Shown one piece after another: positions 21,453 through 25,527 of a stretch of 25,527 nt of DNA. Source of the stretch: a virus. Both the position numbers and the translations under genes were made by a program. The notes below the pieces were generated by a model. That model was not told the DNA's origin, searched no databases, and saw nothing but the letters and a program-made list of their open reading frames with translations. The stretch spans positions 1 through 25,527 of the IMG/VR virus record IMGVR_UViG_3300044675_003638; one strand, written 5' to 3'. Within the stretch, counting starts at the first letter, position 1, and each line of letters opens with the position of its first letter.

Positions 21453-21623
21453 ATGGCAAACAAGAACACTAAGTCCGCGAATCGTGCGGGATTCGCAAGC
21501 AAGAAAGATCAAAACAACAATGGCACTCGTATTTTTGAGGGCAAAGCTTGTGACACTCGATGGGATGCCCCTGAGAGCAAACACAGAAGCCGCAAAGGTA
21601 ATCAACGTAACCATTCCAAATAA
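21453..21623 (+). CDS. small basic protein (56 aa)
   Basis: A 56-residue, strongly basic, Asn-rich protein (MANKNTKSANRAGFASKKDQ), with KHRSRKGNQRNHSK at the end. It is likely disordered and nucleic-acid binding. It is followed within 6 nt by a structured GC-richer segment, so it might act with that RNA (inference). A longer frame inside it from 21484 is a shadow. Confidence 0.55.
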   Translation: MANKNTKSANRAGFASKKDQNNNGTRIFEGKACDTRWDAPESKHRSRKGNQRNHSK

Positions 21624-21629
21624 CGATTT

Positions 21630-21812
21630 TTCGCTTCGGCAGTATCAATACATGACCAGAACCTCCCTCTACTATTAACTTAGCACGGAGACTGGTGGGA
21701 TCGAGAAATGGAGCCTTCGGGTGCGCGGAAAAAGTCAGTAATGACAGGCATAAATTCCATCCTCCTCAAACTCGGATACTGAAAAGGTTGGCGCAGACCG
21801 TTCCGAAGCGAA
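21630..21812 (+). ncRNA. candidate structured RNA
   Basis: A gap between genes, richer in G and C than its surroundings. The ends pair perfectly over 10 bp (TTCGCTTCGG 21630-21639 with CCGAAGCGAA 21803-21812). Inside are ACCAG/CTGGT (21655-21659 with 21692-21696) stacked on CTCC/GGAG (21663-21666 with 21687-21690); CGAG/CTCG (21702-21705 with 21771-21774); ATGGAG/TTCCAT (21708-21713 with 21755-21760, one G-U); a GTCA-GTAA-TGAC hairpin with a GNRA-type loop (21734-21745); and GGTT/GACC (21786-21789 with 21796-21799). This makes a closed multi-branch fold. I do not recognise a known tRNA, RNase P, tmRNA or ribozyme core. Confidence 0.5.
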
Positions 21813-21842
21813 TTAATTTTAATCGATTTTAAAAAATAAAAT

Positions 21843-22118
21843 ATGGAAAAAATCCAAACATACACCCCAATTCTACGCGAATGCAAATTTGATTGCTTCT
21901 CCGCCGAAATGGAGGCAGATAGCTCTGGTGAATGGGTAAGCTATGAAGACTACAATGAACTCTCAGCATATGCAGACAAGCTCGCAGAAGGGTTGCCATG
22001 CTTGCCAAAAGACATTGAAGTTCTTCGTTATGCTAATACCGCACTTGCTCAACAAGTCTTTGAACTTGAAGATAAATTACAAGATTTGCGCTACGAACTT
22101 AGAGAAGAACGCAATTAA
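21843..22118 (+). CDS. hypothetical phage protein with C-terminal coiled coil
   Basis: A 91-residue protein. The middle GEWVSYEDYNELSAYADKLAE followed by a helix (VFELEDKLQDLRYELREE) matches the layout of many small phage proteins with a G-x-W/Y-V-x-Y-x-D-Y motif and a coiled coil. Function unknown. Its TAA lies in copy 10 of the element. Confidence 0.65.
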   Translation: MEKIQTYTPILRECKFDCFSAEMEADSSGEWVSYEDYNELSAYADKLAEGLPCLPKDIEVLRYANTALAQQVFELEDKLQDLRYELREERN

Positions 22119-22133
22119 AAACTAGAATACAAT
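22115..22133 (+). promoter_or_regulatory. putative leaderless promoter, copy 10 (consensus)
   Basis: TTAAAAACTAGAATACAAT; -10-like TACAAT at 22128-22133, 6 nt, ATG at 22140. Confidence 0.65.
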
Positions 22134-22139
22134 TATTTC

Positions 22140-22346
22140 ATGCAAAAATACACAGTCATTTGGGAGGATCGTTGGCAATCAGGCTCGCATCATCATTGTC
22201 TTACTAAGAGAACATGGGTGGAAGCTAATAGTATTGAAGACGTAATGGAAAAGTATGGCGAATACGCTCGCTACATCTTCGAAGGTCATCAACTGTCCAT
22301 CGGTGAGTCCCTACGTTCCGAAGAAATTGATATTATTAAAAACTAG
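22140..22346 (+). CDS. small hypothetical protein (68 aa)
   Basis: A 68-residue protein, MQKYTVIWEDRWQSGSHHHC then WVEANSIEDVMEKYGEYARYIFEGHQ. This is a small beta-alpha protein, with the Y-V-I-W start and the EDVMEKY helix found in other phage ORFs of unknown function. It is a predicted leaderless gene from copy 10, and its IKN end and TAG come from copy 11. Confidence 0.65.
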   Translation: MQKYTVIWEDRWQSGSHHHCLTKRTWVEANSIEDVMEKYGEYARYIFEGHQLSIGESLRSEEIDIIKN

Positions 22347-22354
22347 AACACACA
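22336..22354 (+). promoter_or_regulatory. promoter-like element, copy 11 (weak -10)
   Basis: TTAAAAACTAGAACACACA; the core is intact but the -10-like half is poor (CACACA, 22349-22354). Spacing to ATG 22361 is still 6 nt. Confidence 0.5.
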
Positions 22355-22360
22355 TGAACC

Positions 22361-22663
22361 ATGTTTAAATTACCTTACATCGCATTGGGACTTGTTTTGT
22401 TTCTAATTGGAATAGCTATGAATGCAGGATTATTTTCCTTTGGATTGGCTTTAATTGGTTGCTACATTCTTTCAAGAATCATGGCACTGGATTATGGTGT
22501 CCCTGCCTTTTTTGTTATTGGTATTTTTATTTACGGATTATCTTTTTTTGTATTATCCCCATTATTACGAGAAATTGGTCTTGATGGAGAAACCGCAAAT
22601 CTCGTCCGTATAGTAACGACACTGGCATCTGGTGTATTGACATGGTTGTCCGTCCCGAAATAA
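22361..22663 (+). CDS. small integral membrane protein (100 aa)
   Basis: A 100-residue protein with three or four hydrophobic segments, at about residues 4-20, 24-40, 47-70 and 82-97, and short polar turns (SRIMALDYG; REIGLDGETANLVR). It is probably an inner membrane protein. Phages often encode such proteins for lysis, superinfection exclusion or host takeover; nothing here chooses among them. It is preceded by copy 11 with the standard 6-nt spacing. Confidence 0.7.
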   Translation: MFKLPYIALGLVLFLIGIAMNAGLFSFGLALIGCYILSRIMALDYGVPAFFVIGIFIYGLSFFVLSPLLREIGLDGETANLVRIVTTLASGVLTWLSVPK

Positions 22664-22700
22664 TACGAACAACGACAGACACAGCACATGGTGCTTATGC

Positions 22701-22719
22701 TTAAAAACTAGAATACAAT
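22701..22719 (+). promoter_or_regulatory. putative leaderless promoter, copy 12 (consensus)
   Basis: TTAAAAACTAGAATACAAT; -10-like TACAAT at 22714-22719, 6 nt, ATG at 22726. The 62-nt gap before this start holds no clear gene, only a 7-codon frame ending KN and TAG. Confidence 0.65.
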
Positions 22720-22725
22720 TGAAAC

Positions 22726-22953
22726 ATGACACATACATTTGAAGTAGAAGTAGATAATAAGATTTACGAATCCGAGGTTGATATCGTTCGCATCTATAGT
22801 GATTGGGAATATGGCTATGATGATGAGATTTGTCCCACTGGTGATGTAATTGATTGGGAAATTGATATCATCGATCTAACTCTTCCTCCCAAAGTTACAG
22901 AAAAATTAACAGAAGTTGCCACAGAATGGGCAAAAGAATACATGAAATACTAA
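22726..22953 (+). CDS. small acidic hypothetical protein (75 aa)
   Basis: A 75-residue, very acidic protein (TFEVEVDNKIYESEVDIVRI; DIIDLTLPPKVTEKLTEVAT). It consists of predicted strands and a C-terminal helix. It starts as a predicted leaderless gene from copy 12, and the next gene starts 1 nt after its stop. Small acidic phage proteins sometimes mimic DNA or inhibit host proteins, but no evidence for that here. Confidence 0.6.
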   Translation: MTHTFEVEVDNKIYESEVDIVRIYSDWEYGYDDEICPTGDVIDWEIDIIDLTLPPKVTEKLTEVATEWAKEYMKY

Positions 22954-22954
22954 A

Positions 22955-23443
22955 ATGCACGAAATATACAATCCAATTAACCTCTTAAACAAACAAATTG
23001 AAATATCTTATCATGTTGATAGTTTGGGAGAAGATGCTAAAGTAATTGAAATTGAATCCGTAGATGGACAAAGACGATTTGAAATTGTCTTTACCAAATA
23101 TCCAGAAGAACAAGATGATGAACGATTTTTTTGGACAGATCAAAAACCGTATGAGATTGTTGGCGATAAAGCTGTATTCTCTGATATTGGTCATCCACGA
23201 AGAATTTACTTGAATATTAAAAAACTAGAGTATACTGAAGAAGTAACAAACAACGAATCAAATATGAAAACAACTGTTAAAGAATTGAGCGATAAATTGG
23301 GTGTTGATGTGGTCTATATCAATGGATTCCTTCAAACACTGGTGAAGATTGGTAAAGCGGAAGTAGTGGGTAAGGTTGAAAAACCTTCTGGTGCGCGTGG
23401 TAAACCATCTAACATCTATCAAATCGCAGAAGGTATTTTATAA
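22955..23443 (+). CDS. two units fused by loss of a stop codon: unknown N-part and a winged-helix C-part
   Basis: A 162-residue ORF. Residues 1-88 (MHEIYNPINLLNKQIEISYH on to RRIYLNIK) are of unknown type. Residues 104-162 from a second ATG at 23264 (MKTTVKELSDKLGVDVVYIN, then KIGKAEVVGKVEKPSGARG) look like a winged helix-turn-helix DNA-binding domain. The joining stretch holds a promoter-like element with six A residues where the other copies have five. With five, the frame would end in IKN and a TAG, so the gene is probably a fusion by one extra base, or an assembly homopolymer error. Confidence 0.7.
   Translation: MHEIYNPINLLNKQIEISYHVDSLGEDAKVIEIESVDGQRRFEIVFTKYPEEQDDERFFWTDQKPYEIVGDKAVFSDIGHPRRIYLNIKKLEYTEEVTNNESNMKTTVKELSDKLGVDVVYINGFLQTLVKIGKAEVVGKVEKPSGARGKPSNIYQIAEGIL
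23217..23236 (+). promoter_or_regulatory. promoter-like element, copy 13, with one extra A
   Basis: TTAAAAAACTAGAGTATACT: one A longer than the other copies; -10-like TATACT at 23231-23236. The second ATG of the fused ORF is at 23264. Confidence 0.5.
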
Positions 23444-23480
23444 TTTCAATATAAAGATTAGAATTGATAATATAACACAT

Positions 23481-24458
23481 ATGAAAAAAACAAAAATTGA
23501 AAAGCTCACACCAGAGCAAAAAGCAAAAATGCCAGAACATGTTGCTAAATGGATTGCAATTGGCACAAATACTAATCGTCTCGACGAATTACAAACTAAG
23601 AAAATTATCGACCAATATCGAGGTCTTATCAACATGGCAGTAGATGTTCCGCTGATCATCCTTGACAATCCTCTAGAATCATGGGCTGCATGTCATTTAA
23701 TTACGGATCACAACATTCCCATTGATCAATTGAACACTGCATTGGACGATCTTTTTAATGGTAATCCGAAAAAATACAAAATCCCACCAGCGAAAATCCC
23801 ATGGCAAAGTGGTAGCTTTTTCGCAGGAACATTCTCCTTCTATGATTTTATGTTTGAAGAAGTGGGTGTTGAGATTGATGCCAATCTCTATACTAAGTAT
23901 AAGACTTGGGAGTTATCAACTAAATTGGGATGTATTTATCCGATGGAGGAATACACTATCGTGTCGCAAAAACCGACTGTGATTCATCTAAACGAACAAA
24001 AAAAATTGCATCGTGATGGATCTCCTGCTCTTGTATATGAGGGTCGTGGAGATTTGAAAGTTTATGCTCTCAACGGTGTTCGTGTGCCAGAGTATATCGC
24101 CGTGACTCCTGAAGAGAAGCTTGATCTTGAATATTACAAGACTATTAAAAACGCTGACGTAAAAGCTGAGTTTGTAAGGAAAGCAGGAATCGAGCGTTTT
24201 AAAAATTTGGGCAAGCTTCTTGATACTTATTTAAATTATAATGAAGAGGATCAACCGAAATGGTGGTCGTCTCAATATGAAATTTGGGATATGAAAGCTA
24301 TCTTCGATGCACTTCCTACTGCGCCATACCTATCGATGGTGAACCCTACCACAAAAATATTTCATTTTGAAGGTGTTTCACCAGCATGTCATAATATTCC
24401 AGCCGCATTAAAAGAGAGGTTCGGTGGACGAGAATTTTTCATTCGAGACATGGCTTAA
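23481..24458 (+). CDS. DUF6745-like protein
   Basis: A 325-residue protein from ATG 23481; the longer frame from 23376 overlaps the previous gene. The opening LTPEQKAKMPEHVAKWIAIG and the segments LHRDGSPALVYEGRGDLKVY, ALNGVRVPEYIAVTPEE and AEFVRKAGIERFKN fit the DUF6745 family found mostly in bacterial genomes, with no proven function. There are no membrane segments. It looks like a complete, full-length family member. Confidence 0.65.
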   Translation: MKKTKIEKLTPEQKAKMPEHVAKWIAIGTNTNRLDELQTKKIIDQYRGLINMAVDVPLIILDNPLESWAACHLITDHNIPIDQLNTALDDLFNGNPKKYKIPPAKIPWQSGSFFAGTFSFYDFMFEEVGVEIDANLYTKYKTWELSTKLGCIYPMEEYTIVSQKPTVIHLNEQKKLHRDGSPALVYEGRGDLKVYALNGVRVPEYIAVTPEEKLDLEYYKTIKNADVKAEFVRKAGIERFKNLGKLLDTYLNYNEEDQPKWWSSQYEIWDMKAIFDALPTAPYLSMVNPTTKIFHFEGVSPACHNIPAALKERFGGREFFIRDMA

Positions 24459-24481
24459 TATGTTTCTTTGGGGTTATCTCT

Positions 24482-24500
24482 TTAAAAACTATGTTATAAT
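24482..24500 (+). promoter_or_regulatory. promoter-like element, copy 14
   Basis: TTAAAAACTATGTTATAAT; a perfect -10 TATAAT at 24495-24500 but a diverged core (CTATG instead of CTAGA). No start codon 6 nt on; the next gene is 82 nt further. Confidence 0.5.
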
Positions 24501-24533
24501 AACCTCGCAAAACAAATCATCGAAAAGAATCTA

Positions 24534-24561
24534 TTGACAAACATGAAAAATAGTGTATAAA
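24534..24561 (+). promoter_or_regulatory. sigma-70-like promoter
   Basis: TTGACA (24534-24539), 16-nt spacer, TATAAA (24556-24561); the ATG at 24582 is 20 nt downstream. With copy 14 this gap has two possible promoters. Confidence 0.55.
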
Positions 24562-24581
24562 TAATAATCAACAAACAAAAT

Positions 24582-24923
24582 ATGAAAATGAATAAAAATG
24601 AAGTAATCCTCCACGGTGAAGCTATGCTTTTCCCATCGAAACTTCCTACTGATGCAGTAGAGATTAAACCGACCAATGACCAATTCCATATCATTGCAGA
24701 TAGCGAAACGACTGGTAATCACCACGTTGTTGATATGGTGAAAGGTACTAAAGTGTATCGCTCAGGCAATCGCACCTTCATTGCAAATACAACGCCAACA
24801 CAAGTTCGCTGCGTTCATGCAAATCGGCATGATGCAATTGCAATGCCTCCGTCTATTTATGAAGTGGGCATTCAACAAGAATACGATCACTTTGCGCAAA
24901 ACCTGCGTAGTGTTCAAGATTGA
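24582..24923 (+). CDS. conserved phage protein (ILHGEAMxF ... DSETTGNHHVVD)
   Basis: A 113-residue protein. It has EVILHGEAMLFPSKLPTDAV, then IIADSETTGNHHVVDM, VHANRHDAIAMPPSIYEVG and QQEYDHF. These conserved His-rich stretches are shared with a family of small phage proteins that I cannot name; the arrangement of His, Asp and Glu suggests metal binding. It has its own sigma-70-like promoter and a hairpin directly after its stop, so it is probably a single-gene unit. Confidence 0.75.
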   Translation: MKMNKNEVILHGEAMLFPSKLPTDAVEIKPTNDQFHIIADSETTGNHHVVDMVKGTKVYRSGNRTFIANTTPTQVRCVHANRHDAIAMPPSIYEVGIQQEYDHFAQNLRSVQD

Positions 24924-24933
24924 TATAATCTTC

Positions 24934-24966
24934 AAGGAGCAGAGCGCATAGTGTAATCTGCTCCTT
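24934..24966 (+). terminator. hairpin terminator
   Basis: AAGGAGCAGA (24934-24943) pairs with TCTGCTCCTT (24957-24966) over 10 bp around a 13-nt loop, just after the stop of the previous gene. The T tract is short, so it may be a weak terminator. Confidence 0.6.
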
Positions 24967-24998
24967 TATCAGTTGGTTCCAAATTTTAAAATATAATT

Positions 24999-25235
24999 AT
25001 GACTACTGAAGAAAAAATATTGAAATCTGTTAGGGACTCTGTTAAGGACTCTGTTTGGGACTCTGTTAGGGACTCTGTTAGGGACTCTGTTGGGGACTCT
25101 GTTAGGAACTCTGTTGGGAACTCTGTTGGGGTCTCTGTTTGGGACTCTGTTGGGGACTCTGTTAAGGACTCTGTTAGGAACTCTGTTAGGAACTCTGTTA
25201 ATGTTCAAATGTTAGAATATAATTATGACTACTGA
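24999..25235 (+). CDS. tetrapeptide-repeat protein xxSV, copy 1 (14 units)
   Basis: A 78-residue ORF: MTTEEKILKSV, then fourteen four-residue units of the form x-x-S-V, then NVQMLEYNYDY. The repeat comes from a 12-nt unit GTT-NGG-NNC-TCT in frame. The first two residues vary (RD, KD, WD, GD, RN, GN, GV) while Ser-Val stays. The result could be a long amphipathic or beta-solenoid-like stack. The last 11 nt contain the ATG of the next copy. I do not know a function. Confidence 0.65.
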   Translation: MTTEEKILKSVRDSVKDSVWDSVRDSVRDSVGDSVRNSVGNSVGVSVWDSVGDSVKDSVRNSVRNSVNVQMLEYNYDY

Positions 25236-25437
25236 AGAAAAAATATTGAAATCTGTTTGGGACTCTGATAGGAACTCTGTTTGGGACTCTGTTGAGGACT
25301 CTGTTAGGGTCTCTGTTGGGGACTCTGTTTGGGACTCTGTTGGGGTCTCTGTTTGGAACTCTGTTGGGGTCTCTGTTTGGGACTCTGTTAGGAACTCTGT
25401 TAATGTTCAAATGTTAGAATATAATTATGACTACTGA
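25225..25437 (+). CDS. tetrapeptide-repeat protein xxSV, copy 2 (12 units)
   Basis: A 70-residue ORF with the same first 11 and last 11 residues as copy 1 and twelve repeat units between (WD, RN, WD, ED, RV, GD, WD, GV, WN, GV, WD, RN; the first unit ends in Asp instead of Val). It is 24 nt, exactly two units, shorter than copy 1. Start and end overlap the neighbouring copies by 11 nt each. Confidence 0.65.
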   Translation: MTTEEKILKSVWDSDRNSVWDSVEDSVRVSVGDSVWDSVGVSVWNSVGVSVWDSVRNSVNVQMLEYNYDY

Positions 25438-25527
25438 AGAAAAAATATTGAAATCTGTTAGGGACTCTGTTTGGGTCTCTGTTTGGGACTCTGTTGGGGA
25501 CTCTGTTTGGGACTCTGTTAAGGACTC
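25427..25527 (+). CDS. tetrapeptide-repeat protein xxSV, copy 3 (cut by window end)
   Basis: The same MTTEEKILKSV start, then RDSV, WVSV, WDSV, GDSV, WDSV and KDS to the end of the window. It is incomplete, so more copies may follow. Confidence 0.6.
   Translation, partial: MTTEEKILKSVRDSVWVSVWDSVGDSVWDSVKD

Larger units (their letters stand above)
24978..25527 (+). repeat. tandem array of overlapping repeat genes
   Basis: At least three units of about 202-226 nt. Each begins with a near-identical AT-rich leader (CAAATGTTAGAATATAATTA) immediately before the ATG, and each contains a 12-nt minisatellite. Unit lengths differ by multiples of 12 nt. Confidence 0.85.

Noticed and set aside
21484-21678. 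64-codon ORF overlapping the small basic protein
   Set aside because: It begins inside the 56-codon gene and runs into the structured RNA; no start context or family support.
21630-21812. tRNA, RNase P RNA, tmRNA or hammerhead ribozyme
   Set aside because: I found no T-loop GTTCGANTC, no CCA-end acceptor stem, no RNase P or tmRNA core sequences and no CTGANGA plus GAAA hammerhead core.
21680-21886. Minus-strand ORF over the structured segment
   Set aside because: The peptide has no recognisable features, and the RNA pairing explains the composition better.
24969-25410. Two antisense ORFs made of NRVP repeats
   Set aside because: They are the reverse reading of the 12-nt repeat; because 12 is a multiple of 3, every frame of the array stays open. 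The + strand frames have conserved non-repeat starts and ends.
24999-25527. CRISPR array
   Set aside because: Direct repeats are 12 nt and contiguous, with no unique spacers; they code for protein.
25032-25527. Diversity-generating retroelement variable region
   Set aside because: No template repeat or reverse transcriptase is visible, and substitutions are not restricted to adenine positions.

Overview
The window looks like part of a large tailed-phage genome. It is AT-rich by eye and tightly packed with short genes, almost all on the + strand, often with ATGA or TAATATG stop/start overlaps. It carries typical phage accessory families: YopX, RNA ligases, a transmembrane Fragile-X-F-like peptide, a RadA-like ATPase and homing endonucleases. 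I see no Shine-Dalgarno pattern ahead of the starts. One gene encodes a secreted protein ending in a PEP-CTERM sorting signal, so the host is probably a Gram-negative bacterium with an exosortase system; the Arg-rich end resembles Verrucomicrobiota versions, which is a guess. I saw no tRNA, rRNA, CRISPR or structural (capsid/tail) gene, so this looks like an accessory/early region.

Layout. 1-3.6 kb: the 3' part of dTDP-glucose 4,6-dehydratase interrupted by an intein, an HTH-metallophosphoesterase, a zincin-like protein and small ORFs. 3.6-8.1 kb: a P-loop kinase, two YopX genes, a YopX-derived chimera, a cysteine/tryptophan-rich phage protein and the PEP-CTERM protein. 8.1-11.3 kb: small genes, a T4 Rnl1-like RNA ligase, a thioredoxin-like protein and a second metallophosphoesterase. 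11.3-12.3 kb: a free-standing LAGLIDADG endonuclease, the only gene on the - strand. 12.3-16.8 kb: many short genes, including a 2H phosphoesterase, small membrane peptides and a third YopX. 16.8-21.2 kb: a RadA-like ATPase; a second RNA ligase broken into two ORFs by a split intein, with a Vsr-like (EDxHD) endonuclease between the halves; and a histidine phosphatase. 21.2-24.9 kb: small genes, a candidate structured RNA and a DUF6745-like protein. 24.9 kb to the end: tandem, overlapping short genes made of 12-nt repeats.

Two things stand out. First, a 19-bp element close to TTAAAAACTAGAATACAAT recurs at least 15 times on the + strand between genes. Its last six bases look like a -10 box, and in ten cases exactly 6 nt separate it from an ATG. 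This predicts transcription starting on the A of the start codon, i.e. a regulon of leaderless mRNAs. The same element supplies the stop codon (TAA or TAG) of the upstream gene. In one place a single extra A has removed that stop and fused two ORFs. Second, the fractured RNA ligase: a split intein sits inside the ligase active-site motif KxHG|TS and is separated by a free-standing endonuclease, matching the known but rare fractured-gene arrangement.

Working together, the two RNA ligases, the 2H phosphoesterase, the polynucleotide-kinase-like P-loop protein and the metallophosphoesterases could form an RNA-repair set against host RNA-cleaving defences; this is inference from family membership.
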